From Caulobacter segnis (GTDB taxonomy: Bacteria > Pseudomonadota > Alphaproteobacteria > Caulobacterales > Caulobacteraceae): 64,000 nt of DNA. This document shows, piece by piece, positions 28,579 through 36,810 of this stretch (position 1 is its first letter; each line of letters starts with the position of its first letter). The stretch covers positions 124,001-188,000 of the forward strand of contig NZ_JARQWW010000006.1 of the NCBI RefSeq assembly GCF_029543125.1, in the 5' to 3' direction. The position numbers and the translations under genes were made by a program. The notes beneath the pieces are model-generated. The model did not search any database, was not told the origin of the DNA, and worked only from the letters and a program-made list of their open reading frames with translations.

Positions 28579-30203
28579 AGCCCCCTGACCATCAACTCCA
28601 GCGCCGCCCCAACGCTGCGATCCCGCAGGATCTCCCGCGCGGCGTTGCGGCCGGGATTGCCGGACACCCCGCCGCCGGGGTGCGTGCCCGAGCCGCACAT
28701 GTAGAGCCCCTTGATGGGCGCGCGGTGGCTGGCGCTGCCGACAAACGGGCGGGCCGCCCAGAGCTGGTCGAGGCTCATGCAGCCGTGGAAGATGTCGCCG
28801 CCGGTCAGGCCGAACTTGCGCTCCAGGTCCAGGGGCGACAGGGTCGTGCGCCCAACCACTGAGGCCTTGAAGCCGGGGGCGTGCGCCTCGACCGTATCCA
28901 GGATCAGTTCGGCGGCCTGGTCGCGCGCCTCGTCCCAGCTATGGCCATCCGACAGGACCGGCGCGAACTGCTGGCAGAACAGGCTGGCCACGTGCGCGCC
29001 CTGCGGCGCCAGGCTGTCGTCGAGGGTCGAGGGGATCAGCATCTCGACGATGGGCTGCTTCGACATTCCCGTCGCCTTGGCGTCCACATAGGCGCGGTCC
29101 ATGTAGTCGAGGCTGGGGGCGATGATGATCCCGCTCTGATGATGCTCCGCCATCTGACTGCCCGGCAGGACGGAGAAGCTGGGCAACTCGCTCAGCGCCA
29201 TGTTCATGCGGAACGTGCCTGAGCCGTTGCGATAGGCGGCGACACGATCACGGAAGTCCGGCTTCAGATCAGCCTGATCCACCAGCTTGCCGAACAGCAG
29301 GGAGGGGTTGAGGTTCGAGGCGACGATGCGCGCCGCAATGCTCCGGCCGTCCGCCAGCGCCACCTCCGCCGCGCGGCCGCCTTCGGTCAGCACGCGGGCC
29401 ACGGGGGCGCCGGTGAGGATCTCCACGCCGAGCTTCTCGCACGCCCGCGCCATGGCCTGGGTGATGGCGCCCATGCCGCCGATGGCGTGGCCCCAGGCGC
29501 CCTTCTTGCCGTTCACTTCGCCGAAGGTGTGGTGCAGCAGCACATAGGCCGAGCCGGGCGTGTCCGGACTGGCGAAGGCGCCGACCACCGCGTCAAAGCC
29601 GAACACCGCCTTGACCGGGTCGCTCTCGAACCAGCGGTCCAGCACGTCGCGGGCGCTTTCAGTGAAGAAGTCGATCAGCTGCCCCTGCCGCTCGCGGGAC
29701 AGGCCCAGCAAGGTCGAGCCCTGGCGCAGGGCGCGCAGCAGGCCTGGCAGGCCGTCGCCCAGGTTTGGCGGCGTCTGGACCGCCAGCTTGCGCAGGACGT
29801 CGCCGATCTCGTCCAGCATGTCGAAGTAGGCGGGCAGCCGCTCGGCGTCTTTCTGAGAGAACCGGGCGAACTCCGCCTGGGTCCGCGCCAGCCCCCCGCC
29901 GGACTTCAGATAGTCACCGTCCAGGGGCAGGAAGTTGGCGATCGGCCGTTCGACGATGCGCAGGCCGTGACCGTGCAAATCCATCTCGGCGATCACCGCC
30001 GGGTTGAGCAGGCTGACCGTGTAGCTGGCGACGGAATTGCGGAAGCCGGGGTGGAATTCCTCCGTCACCGCCGCGCCGCCGACCACGCCGCGCGCCTCGC
30101 ACACCGTGACCTTCAGCCCGGCCTTGGCGAGATAAAAGGCGCAGACCAGCCCGTTATGGCCGCCGCCGATGATCACCGCGTCGCGCCGTTCCGTGCCCGC
30201 CAT
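28575..30203 (-). CDS. FAD-dependent oxidoreductase, PYROXD2 / phytoene-desaturase-like
   Basis: A 542-residue flavoprotein. The N-terminal dinucleotide-binding fold is AVIIGGGHNGLVCAFYLAKAGLKVTVCEA, followed by VGGAAVTEEFHPGFR. GGMGAITQAMARACEKLGVEI is the second conserved block, and YMCGSGTHPGGGVSGNPGRNAA is the C-terminal FAD motif of the carotenoid-desaturase/amine-oxidase superfamily. Overall layout matches PYROXD2-type proteins, not true phytoene desaturases, and no carotenoid genes are nearby. Substrate unknown. No signal peptide. The gene is separated from the divergent esterase by 136 bases. Confidence 0.88.
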   Translation of the reverse strand: MAGTERRDAVIIGGGHNGLVCAFYLAKAGLKVTVCEARGVVGGAAVTEEFHPGFRNSVASYTVSLLNPAVIAEMDLHGHGLRIVERPIANFLPLDGDYLKSGGGLARTQAEFARFSQKDAERLPAYFDMLDEIGDVLRKLAVQTPPNLGDGLPGLLRALRQGSTLLGLSRERQGQLIDFFTESARDVLDRWFESDPVKAVFGFDAVVGAFASPDTPGSAYVLLHHTFGEVNGKKGAWGHAIGGMGAITQAMARACEKLGVEILTGAPVARVLTEGGRAAEVALADGRSIAARIVASNLNPSLLFGKLVDQADLKPDFRDRVAAYRNGSGTFRMNMALSELPSFSVLPGSQMAEHHQSGIIIAPSLDYMDRAYVDAKATGMSKQPIVEMLIPSTLDDSLAPQGAHVASLFCQQFAPVLSDGHSWDEARDQAAELILDTVEAHAPGFKASVVGRTTLSPLDLERKFGLTGGDIFHGCMSLDQLWAARPFVGSASHRAPIKGLYMCGSGTHPGGGVSGNPGRNAAREILRDRSVGAALELMVRGL

Positions 30204-30339
30204 ATCGCCTCCACCATCGAGAGGGCGCAGCCTAGATCGGCGCGGGCCGAGGCGCAGCCTTCACATCGGCGAGGTAACCGGTATCATCGTATAAAATTCG
30301 ACAGGCGGGACACGACGATCCGGCCGAGGGGAGAGAACC

Positions 30340-31947
30340 ATGGACCACCTTGATCGCCGCACTCTGCTGTCCGCCGGCTTGGCCGCCGCAGCGCTGGCGC
30401 CCCTGCCCGCCTTCGCCGCCGCCAAGGGCGGATCGCCTGTAGCCCGCACCACCGCCGGCCAAGTGCGCGGCGCGACGGACCAGGGCGTGGCGGTGTTCAA
30501 GGGCGTCCGTTACGGCGCCGACACCGGCCCGCGCCGCTTCATGGCCCCCACCGCGCCGACGCCATGGAAGGAAATCGCCGATGCGACCGCCTACGGCCAC
30601 GCCGCGCCGCAACGCTCAGACCAGCCGAGCCAGAGCGAGGACTGCCTGTTCCTGAACGTCTGGACCCCCGGCCTGCGCGACGGGGCCAAGCGGCCGGTGA
30701 TGGTGTGGATACACGGCGGCGCCTATTCCAACGGCTCGGGCGCGCATCCGACCAATGACGGGGCTTTGCTGGCCAAGCGCGGCGACGTGGTGGTGGTCAG
30801 CCTGAACCACCGCCTGAACGCCTTCGGCTATCTCTATCTGGAGCGGATCGGCGGCGCGGCCTTCGCCGACAGCGGCAGCGCCGGGCAGCTTGATCTGATC
30901 CTGGCTCTGCAGTGGGTGCGCGACAACATCGCCGAGTTAGGCGGCGACCCGGGCAACGTCATGGTCTTCGGCCAGTCCGGCGGCGGAGCCAAGATCGCCA
31001 CCCTGATGGCCACCCCGGCGGCGCGCGGCCTGTTCCACAAGGCGGCGACCATGAGCGGCCAGCAGGTGACCGCCCAGGGCCCGCTGAACGCCACCACCCG
31101 CAGCCACGCCCTGCTGGACGCCCTGAAACTGAAGCCGGACCAGTTGGACCAGCTGCGGACCATCCCGACGGCGCAGATCGTGGCCGCCCTGACCGCCACC
31201 GATCCGGTGATCGGGGCCGGCGGCCTCTATATGGGTCCGGTGGTGGACCGCACCCTGCCCCGCCACCCGTTCTATCCGGACGCGGCGCCGCTTTCATCGG
31301 ACATCCCGATGATCATCGGCAACACCAAGGGCGAGACGCGCGGCCTGATCGGCGGCGGCGATCCCAAGACCTTCGACCTGACCTGGGAGCAGGTGCCGCC
31401 GCTGCTGGCCCGCAACCTGCGCCTGGACATCGCGCCGGAGGCGGTGCTGGCGGAATATCGCCGCCTCTATCCCGCCTATTCGCCGTCGGACGTGTTCTTC
31501 GCCGCCACCACGGCGGGCCGGTCCTGGCGCGGGGCGGTGATCGAGCTGGAGGAGCGCGCCAAGGGCGCCAAGGCCCCGACCTGGGGCTATCAGCTCGACT
31601 TCGGCGCCCAGGCAGACGGCGGCAAGTGGGGCGCCAGCCACGGCTATGACATCCCGCTGGTGTTCGGCACCTTCGCCGGCGAGGGCTCCCGCTACGCCGA
31701 CACGGCGGAGACGCGCGCCGCCTCCGCCCACATGAGCGACGCCTTCATCGCCTTCGCCCGCACGGGCAACCCCAACGCCAAGGGCCATCCCGAATGGCGG
31801 CCCTATGGGATGGAGAAGCGCGAGACCATGGTGTTCGACGCCGTGTCGCACCTGGAATCTGATCCGCGCGGAGCGGAGCGCCGCCTGTTCGCCGCCGCGC
31901 CCTTCGCCCAGCAGGGCGGCGAGATCAGCGTGGCACCGCAGCGCTGA
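30340..31947 (+). CDS. Type-B carboxylesterase, Tat-exported
   Basis: A 535-residue alpha/beta-hydrolase. The N-terminus MDHLDRRTLLSAGLAAAAL carries twin arginines followed by a hydrophobic stretch ending AFA-A, so it is probably exported folded by Tat. Family features are FKGVRYG, SEDCLFLNVWTP, VMVWIHGGAYSNGSG (oxyanion), the nucleophile motif GQSGGG (in place of GESAGG, Ser retained), and a C-terminal SHGYDIPLVFGTF with the catalytic His. Family members hydrolyse carboxylic esters, including p-nitrobenzyl and aromatic esters. Shine-Dalgarno GGGGAGAG lies 8 bases upstream, and TATAAA (30290-30295) is a possible -10 box. Confidence 0.92.
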   Translation: MDHLDRRTLLSAGLAAAALAPLPAFAAAKGGSPVARTTAGQVRGATDQGVAVFKGVRYGADTGPRRFMAPTAPTPWKEIADATAYGHAAPQRSDQPSQSEDCLFLNVWTPGLRDGAKRPVMVWIHGGAYSNGSGAHPTNDGALLAKRGDVVVVSLNHRLNAFGYLYLERIGGAAFADSGSAGQLDLILALQWVRDNIAELGGDPGNVMVFGQSGGGAKIATLMATPAARGLFHKAATMSGQQVTAQGPLNATTRSHALLDALKLKPDQLDQLRTIPTAQIVAALTATDPVIGAGGLYMGPVVDRTLPRHPFYPDAAPLSSDIPMIIGNTKGETRGLIGGGDPKTFDLTWEQVPPLLARNLRLDIAPEAVLAEYRRLYPAYSPSDVFFAATTAGRSWRGAVIELEERAKGAKAPTWGYQLDFGAQADGGKWGASHGYDIPLVFGTFAGEGSRYADTAETRAASAHMSDAFIAFARTGNPNAKGHPEWRPYGMEKRETMVFDAVSHLESDPRGAERRLFAAAPFAQQGGEISVAPQR

Positions 31948-31957
31948 ACGCCGAAAA

Positions 31958-31986
31958 CCCCGGCCGAAAGGCCGGGGCGGTTTCTT
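31958..31986 (+). terminator. Rho-independent terminator of the esterase gene
   Basis: CCCCGGCC-GAAA-GGCCGGGG followed by CGGTTTCTT, 10 bases after the stop codon. Confidence 0.8.
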
Positions 31987-32013
31987 CGGTCAGACTTAAA
32001 AAGTCGGAGGCGC

Positions 32014-32139
32014 TTAAGCGCCTTCGCGCTCGGCCCAGACTTCGCCGATGGTTTGAGCGGCGCCCAGCCAGCCGAGGGCGCCGAGGAAGGCGTTGGCCAC
32101 GGCCACCACCAGGATCACAGGCTCGAACAGTGCGCGCAT
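32014..32139 (-). CDS. 41-residue membrane protein
   Basis: A short leftward frame starting at ATG 32139, with an excellent GGGAGG eight bases upstream. The product MRALFEPVILVVAVANAFLG continues with a single hydrophobic stretch and a charged end (EVWAEREGA). Downstream, the stop codon lies within a GGCGCTTAAGCGCC palindrome followed by GACTTTTT, which could terminate. The frame is open further upstream (to 32277), but that extension is arginine-rich and unlike protein. No family recognised; the strong ribosome site argues it is real. Confidence 0.6.
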   Translation of the reverse strand: MRALFEPVILVVAVANAFLGALGWLGAAQTIGEVWAEREGA

Positions 32140-32279
32140 GTCTTTCGCCTCCCAGACTTTCTGGACTGTGTAATGATACCGCGTCTGTTTCGTTCCCGGA
32201 ATGACGAAACGGTGACGCTTATGTGACACGGGCGGCTTTTGTGACGGACCGCCGTTCTCCGCGACGCCGCGCCGCATAC

Positions 32280-32470
32280 TCCCCTGGCAACAGCCATGCT
32301 TATTGAGCGGCCTCGGACTGCGGCGAACGAGCAGCGGGCCGAGAGGTCGGACGGGAGCTCCAGGGCCCCGTCCGGCCCGACTGGGGGGCGCTTATCCCAG
32401 GGGCCACGGACCCAAAGCTTTGCAAGAGCTCGATCCCCGTGGCCCAGCGCCACGAGAAATCCAGACAATT
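32280..32470. other. GC-rich structured non-coding stretch beside tRNA-Met
   Basis: Between the 41-residue gene and the tRNA there are 353 bases without a convincing protein gene. Part of it can fold extensively: 32387-32451 forms GGCGC/GCGCC plus a perfect 9-bp GGGCCACGG/CCGTGGCCC stem capped by an AGCTTTGCAAGAGCT hairpin, and 32350-32372 forms a GACGGG/CCCGTC stem. No U-run follows on either strand, so these are not simple terminators. It may be a small RNA, a tRNA-processing or downstream-spacer structure, or a decayed gene. I could not match it to 6S, SRP, RNase P or tmRNA signatures. Confidence 0.4.
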
Positions 32471-32492
32471 CAGCAAGTTGAAGGCCTCGCAC

Positions 32493-32569
32493 TGGTAGCT
32501 GGGGGCGGGATCGAACCGCCGACCTGTGGGTTATGAATCCACCGCTCTAACCATCTGAGCTACCCAGCC
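32493..32569 (-). tRNA. tRNA-Met (CAT anticodon)
   Basis: A 77-base cloverleaf read leftward: acceptor GGCTGGG/CCCAGCT (first pair a wobble), D arm TAGCTCAGATGGTTAGAGC, anticodon loop TTCATAA with CAT at 32535-32533, T arm GGCGGTTCGATCCCGCC, discriminator A and encoded CCA (32495-32493). The structure is of the elongator type because the initiator hallmarks (1-72 mismatch, three G-C pairs in the anticodon stem) are absent. A CAT anticodon could alternatively be a lysidine-modified Ile2 tRNA; I favour Met. Confidence 0.93.
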
Positions 32570-32672
32570 GTAGCGGCCTGCGCCCAGTGCGAGGAGGCGG
32601 CGTTATAGGTTCGGTTTTTTCGAACTTCAAGCGGCTTGGGAAACAGAGCCCCAAAGGCTAGGGTCCGCGCCG

Positions 32673-33698
32673 ATGAGCGCCCTGCATCTTCTGGGTTCGG
32701 CCGCCGACGGCGGCGCGGAGACGTACTTCGTGAGTCTTGTCGGGGCTCTGCGCCGCGCGGGCCTTAGCGAGGCGGCCCTGATTCGCCCTCATACCCACCG
32801 CCAGGCGGCGCTGGAGGAGATGGGCGTCTGGGTGAAGACCCTGGATTTCGGCGGGCCGCTGGACCTGCTCACCAAGCCCCGCGCCGCCGCCTTCGCCCGG
32901 CAGCAGGACGCGCAGGTTGTGGTGGCGTGGATGAACCGCGCGGCCCGCCACACGCCCAAGGGGCCGTGGGCGCGGGTCGGCCGCATGGGCGGCTATTACA
33001 AGCTGAAATACTACAAGGGCTTCGACGCCCTGGTGGGCAACACCCCGGACATCGTGCGCTGGGCCATCGGCCAGGGCTGGCCCGCCGACAGGATCCGCTG
33101 CATCCCGAACTACGCGGCCGCCGAATCGGCGAGGCCCCTGGACCGGGCGCTGTTCGACACGCCGGAGGGCGCGCCCCTGCTGCTGGGCATGGGGCGGCTG
33201 CACACCTCCAAGGCCCACGACGTCAGCCTGAAGGCCCTGGCGCAGATTCCGGGAGCCTATCTGTGGATCGCGGGCAACGGGCCGCTGGAGGCGCAGCTCA
33301 AGGCCCTGGCCGACGGGCTGGGTGTCTCAGACCGAGTGCGCTTCCTGGGTTGGCGCAACGACGCGGCGGCCCTGTACCGCACGGCGGACCTTTGCCTGTT
33401 CCCGTCGCGCTATGAGCCGCTGGGGAATGTGGTGATCCAGAGCTGGGCTCAAGGCCTGCCCATCGTGGCGGCGGACGCGCGGGGACCGGCCGACCTGATC
33501 CGACATGAGGAGGACGGCCTGATCGTCCCCATGGACGAACCCGACGCCCTGGCCGAGGCGGCGAAGCGGGTGCTGGGCGATCCAGTCCTGCGCGCCGGCA
33601 TGGTGGCGGCCGGCAAGCATCGGGTGAAGAATGAGTTCAGCGAGGCCGCCGTGGTCGACCAGTGGCGGACCCTGTTCGCCGAGCTGGGAGCCCGCTGA
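32673..33698 (+). CDS. GT4-family glycosyltransferase
   Basis: A 341-residue GT-B fold retaining glycosyltransferase. The N-terminal acceptor half begins MSALHLLGSAADGGAETYFV (GGAE loop). The donor half shows LLLGMGRLHTSKAHDV, RVRFLGWRNDAAALYRTADLCLFPSRYEPLG, and GLPIVAADARGPADLI. The E-x7-E motif is modified: the second Glu is Gln (EPLGNVVIQSW). It probably adds a sugar to LPS or another surface glycan in the cytosol. Its stop overlaps the asnB start (TGATG), so the two are coupled, and asnB-like enzymes often sit in surface-glycan clusters. Confidence 0.9.
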   Translation: MSALHLLGSAADGGAETYFVSLVGALRRAGLSEAALIRPHTHRQAALEEMGVWVKTLDFGGPLDLLTKPRAAAFARQQDAQVVVAWMNRAARHTPKGPWARVGRMGGYYKLKYYKGFDALVGNTPDIVRWAIGQGWPADRIRCIPNYAAAESARPLDRALFDTPEGAPLLLGMGRLHTSKAHDVSLKALAQIPGAYLWIAGNGPLEAQLKALADGLGVSDRVRFLGWRNDAAALYRTADLCLFPSRYEPLGNVVIQSWAQGLPIVAADARGPADLIRHEEDGLIVPMDEPDALAEAAKRVLGDPVLRAGMVAAGKHRVKNEFSEAAVVDQWRTLFAELGAR

Positions 33699-35443
33699 TG
33701 TGCGGAATCGCCGGCGTGCTGGGGAATGAAGCTTCAGCCGCGCCCCTAATCGCCACCCTGGCCCATCGCGGCCCCGACGGCGTGCGCACCGAGGACGGTC
33801 GCGGCTGGTCCATCGGCCACGCCCGCCTGTCCATCATCGACCTGGAAGGCGGCTGGCAGCCCCTGCACGCGGCGGGCGGCACGGTGATCGGCAATGGCGA
33901 GATCTACAACTACGTAGAATTGACCGAGCAGTTCGGGCTGAAAGACAAGCTGTCGACCGGGTCCGACTTCGAGCCGTTGCTGCACCTTTACGCCCTGGAG
34001 GGGCCGAAGGCGTTTGCGCGGCTGCGGGGCATGTACGCCTTCTGTCTGATCGGCGGCGACGGACGCACCTGGCTGGTGCGCGACCGGTTCGGGATCAAGC
34101 CGCTGTACTACACCGCCGGCTCTGACGGGGTCCGCTTCGCCTCCGAGCCCCGGGCCCTGGCGCGCGGGCCGATGGTCCCGGAGCGGGCGCAGGAGCTGCT
34201 GGCGCTGAACTACACCCTGGGCGAGGAGACGATTTTCGCGGGGGTGAAGCGGCTGGCGCCGGGGGCGGTGGTGGAGGTTAAGGATGGGCGGGCTCTATCC
34301 TCCCCCCTTGGGGGAGGGGGACCGCGAAGCGGTGGAGGGGGTTCTGCTGACTCAGCAAGCCCCCTCCGTCCCCCTGGGTCACCTCCCCCAAAGGGGGAGG
34401 ATTTGCTGATCCAAACCCTCGACGCCGTGCTCGAGAACAGCGTCTCCGTCCACCAGCGCTCCGACGTGCCCTACGGCCTGTTCCTGTCGGGCGGGATCGA
34501 CTCCACGGCCATCGCCACCCTGATGAGCCGGCTCAACGCGCGGCCGGTGACCGCCTTCACCTGCGGGTTCGACGTGGCCGAGGCGCGGGACGAGCGGGCG
34601 CAGGCGGAGAAGGTGGCGCGGGCGCTGAACCTGGATTGGCGCGAGACCACCTTCACCGAGGACGACTTCTGGCGCCTGGCGCCGCAGGCGGCCTGGGCGC
34701 TGGACGATCCCACCAGCGACTACGCCGTCCTGCCGACCCTGAAGCTGACGGAAGCCGCCAAGGGGACCCTGACCGTGGTGCTGAGCGGCGAAGGCGGGGA
34801 CGAGCTGTTCGCCGGCTACGGCCGCTATCGCCGCGCGCTGCGTCCGCGCTGGCTGGGCGGACGGGCCGCCGAGCCGCAGGTGGACGTTCCCATGCTGGCC
34901 GACGGCGGCGCGGGCGCTCTGATGCGCTGGCGGGCGGCCACGGCGGGAATCGAGGGAAGCCTCCTTAAGCGGTCCCAAGCTGCCGACATCGCCACGTGGC
35001 TGCCCCACGATCTGCTGCTGAAGCTGGACCGCTGTTTGATGGCCGTGGGGCTGGAGGGGCGCACGCCGTTCCTGGACCCGGAGGTCGCCGCCTTCGCCGA
35101 CGCCCTGCCCGACCGCATGAAGGTGCGCGGCCGCTACGGCAAATGGATCTTGCGCAAGTGGCTGGAGCGCGCCTGCCCGGCCGCTGACCCGTGGGGCAAG
35201 AAGAAGGGCTTCACCGTGCCCGTGGCCGCCTGGATCGCGCCGCGCGCCGCCGGGCTCGGCCCGCGGCTGGCCGCCCTGCCCGCCATCGCCCGGGTCTGCG
35301 ACGTCGAGGCCGTGCGCGCGGTGTTCGCCGATGAAGCCCACGCATCCAAACGCTGGCCTCTGCTGTTCTTTGGCCTGTGGTCCCTGATCCATCTGGAGGG
35401 GCTGCAGCCCGGGGACGCCTTGAAAACCTTGCTCGACGACTAG
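33698..35443 (+). CDS. asnB: Asparagine synthase, glutamine-hydrolysing, with in-frame repeat insertion
   Basis: A 581-residue AsnB-family amidotransferase. Cys2 (MCGIAGVLG) is the glutaminase nucleophile; [14 protein letters not shown] and [13 protein letters not shown] complete that domain. The synthetase domain has the PP-loop FLSGGIDST (262-270), [17 protein letters not shown] and [12 protein letters not shown]. Between them, residues 201-235 ([15 protein letters not shown]...PKGED) are encoded by a complete palindromic repeat (34298-34402) identical in design to the intergenic one at 36693-36799. It replaces the ordinary inter-domain linker without breaking the frame. The start is ATG 33698, overlapping the GT4 stop. 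It makes asparagine, or amidates a sugar or peptide in the glycan pathway suggested by its neighbour. Confidence 0.92.
   Translation: MCGIAGVLGNEASAAPLIATLAHRGPDGVRTEDGRGWSIGHARLSIIDLEGGWQPLHAAGGTVIGNGEIYNYVELTEQFGLKDKLSTGSDFEPLLHLYALEGPKAFARLRGMYAFCLIGGDGRTWLVRDRFGIKPLYYTAGSDGVRFASEPRALARGPMVPERAQELLALNYTLGEETIFAGVKRLAPGAVVEVKDGRALSSPLGGGGPRSGGGGSADSASPLRPPGSPPPKGEDLLIQTLDAVLENSVSVHQRSDVPYGLFLSGGIDSTAIATLMSRLNARPVTAFTCGFDVAEARDERAQAEKVARALNLDWRETTFTEDDFWRLAPQAAWALDDPTSDYAVLPTLKLTEAAKGTLTVVLSGEGGDELFAGYGRYRRALRPRWLGGRAAEPQVDVPMLADGGAGALMRWRAATAGIEGSLLKRSQAADIATWLPHDLLLKLDRCLMAVGLEGRTPFLDPEVAAFADALPDRMKVRGRYGKWILRKWLERACPAADPWGKKKGFTVPVAAWIAPRAAGLGPRLAALPAIARVCDVEAVRAVFADEAHASKRWPLLFFGLWSLIHLEGLQPGDALKTLLDD
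34298..34402. repeat. Palindromic repeat family C copy 1, inside asnB coding sequence
   Basis: Outer arms TCCTCCCCCCTTGGGGGAGG and CCTCCCCCAAAGGGGGAGGA, inner arms GGAGGGGG / CCCCCTCC, centre CTGCTGACTCAGCAAG. Reverse-complemented, it matches 36693-36799 along its length. About 105 bases equals 35 codons, starting exactly at codon 201 of asnB. Confidence 0.92.
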
Positions 35444-35457
35444 GAGGAACCGCCCCA

Positions 35458-36681
35458 ATGCGCCTGATCGCTCTTCTGGCCGCCACGACCCTGATGACCG
35501 CCTGCGGCGGCGCCGGGGACACCAAGACGGCGAACGCCGCCGCGCCCAAGGGACCGCCGGTCCAGACCGGCCCGGCCAACACCACCTACAAGCCGGCGTT
35601 CGAGGGCCAGACCCGCGCGCCGGAGGTGAAGTCCGACGTGACCCTGAAGGTCGAGGTGATCGCCGACGGCCTGACCAACCCCTGGGGCCTGGCCTTCATG
35701 CCCGACGGCCGAATGCTGGTGACCGAGAAGCCGGGCCGGCTGATCATCGTCAGCCGCGACGGCCGCAAGAGCGCGCCGATCACCGGCCTGCCGCCGGTTC
35801 ACGCCGTGCGCCAGGGCGGCCTGCTGCACGTGGCCATCGACCCGAACTTCTCCAGCAACCGCCTGATCTACTGGACCTATGCCGAGCCGCGTGACGGCGG
35901 CAACGGCACCGCCGCCGCCCGGGGCCGCCTGAGCGAAGACGGGAGCAAGGTCGAGAACGTCCAGGTGATCTTCCGCCAGACCCCGACCGTACAGTCCGAC
36001 CTGCACTTCGGCAGCCGCCTGGCCTTCTCGCCGGACGGCAAGCTGTTCATCGCCCTGGGCGAGCGCTCGATCATGGAAGGCCGCATGCAGGCCCAGCGCC
36101 TGGACGGCACTTTGGGCAAGGTGGTTCGGATCAACGCCGACGGCTCGATCCCGGCCGACAACCCGTTCGTGAAGACGACGGGCGCCAAGCCGGAGATCTG
36201 GGCCATCGGCCTGCGCAACATCCAGGGCGCGGCGATCAACCCCAAGACCGGCGAACTGTGGACCGTCGAGCACGGCCCGCGCGGCGGCGACGAGCTGAAC
36301 ATCCCCCGCAAGGGCAAGGACTACGGCTGGCCGACCATCACCTACGGCATCGAGTACGGCGGCCCCGCCATCGGCAAGAGCGAGACCCAGAAAGCCGGCA
36401 TGGAACAGCCGATCTATTACTGGGATCCGGTCATCGCGCCGGGCGGCATGACCTTCTACACGGGCGAACTGTTCCCGGCCTGGAAGGGCAACGTGTTCAT
36501 CGGCGGCCTGGCCTCCAGCGCCTTGGTGCGCCTGGTCATGGACGGCGAGAAGGTGGTGGGCGAGGAGCGCCTGCTGACCGACGAGGACAGCCGCATCCGC
36601 GACGTCGTCCAGGGGCCGGACGGCGCGCTGTACCTGCTGACGGATGATCGCGGGCAGGTGCTGCGGGTTTCGCCGAAGTAG
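35458..36681 (+). CDS. PQQ-dependent soluble-aldose-type sugar dehydrogenase, lipoprotein
   Basis: A 407-residue six-bladed beta-propeller oxidoreductase (YliI/Asd-like). The lipobox LMTA-C16 predicts a membrane-anchored periplasmic protein. Family blocks: [99 protein letters not shown] and [11 protein letters not shown]; the [12 protein letters not shown] block holds PQQ/calcium-site residues. It oxidises aldoses with PQQ if the cofactor is available; no pqq genes are in the window. The Shine-Dalgarno GGAGG overlaps the asnB stop, 14 bases from the ATG, so it is co-transcribed with GT4-asnB. Confidence 0.92.
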   Translation: MRLIALLAATTLMTACGGAGDTKTANAAAPKGPPVQTGPANTTYKPAFEGQTRAPEVKSDVTLKVEVIADGLTNPWGLAFMPDGRMLVTEKPGRLIIVSRDGRKSAPITGLPPVHAVRQGGLLHVAIDPNFSSNRLIYWTYAEPRDGGNGTAAARGRLSEDGSKVENVQVIFRQTPTVQSDLHFGSRLAFSPDGKLFIALGERSIMEGRMQAQRLDGTLGKVVRINADGSIPADNPFVKTTGAKPEIWAIGLRNIQGAAINPKTGELWTVEHGPRGGDELNIPRKGKDYGWPTITYGIEYGGPAIGKSETQKAGMEQPIYYWDPVIAPGGMTFYTGELFPAWKGNVFIGGLASSALVRLVMDGEKVVGEERLLTDEDSRIRDVVQGPDGALYLLTDDRGQVLRVSPK

Positions 36682-36692
36682 GGTGACTGAAA

Positions 36693-36799
36693 TCCTCCCC
36701 CCTCCGGGGGAGGTGTCCTGAAAGGACGGAGGGGGCCTTGCTGAGTCAGCAGGCCCCCTCCACCACTTCGTGGTCCCCCTCCCCCAGAGGGGGGGAGGA
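36693..36799. repeat. Palindromic intergenic repeat, family C copy 2
   Basis: Arms TCCTCCCCCCTCCGGGGGAGG and CTCCCCCAGAGGGGGGGAGGA with inner GGAGGGGGCC / GGCCCCCTCC and centre TTGCTGAGTCAGCAGG. Between the converging sugar dehydrogenase and indolepyruvate oxidoreductase genes. It is the same element as the one inside asnB, in the opposite orientation. Confidence 0.88.
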
Positions 36800-36810
36800 T
36801 CTGAAGGGAA

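Noticed and set aside
32280..32470. 6S RNA, SRP RNA or tmRNA
   Set aside because: The stretch lacks the conserved SRP tetraloop region, the tmRNA tRNA-like ends, and a clear 6S bubble; only a generic structured RNA can be proposed.
34298..34402. Frameshift or assembly error in asnB
   Set aside because: The element begins on a codon boundary and the frame continues through the PP-loop and the entire synthetase domain, so the insertion is in frame.
32673..36681. Genomic island inserted at tRNA-Met
   Set aside because: No integrase, no direct repeat of the tRNA 3' end, and no shift in base composition are seen around it.
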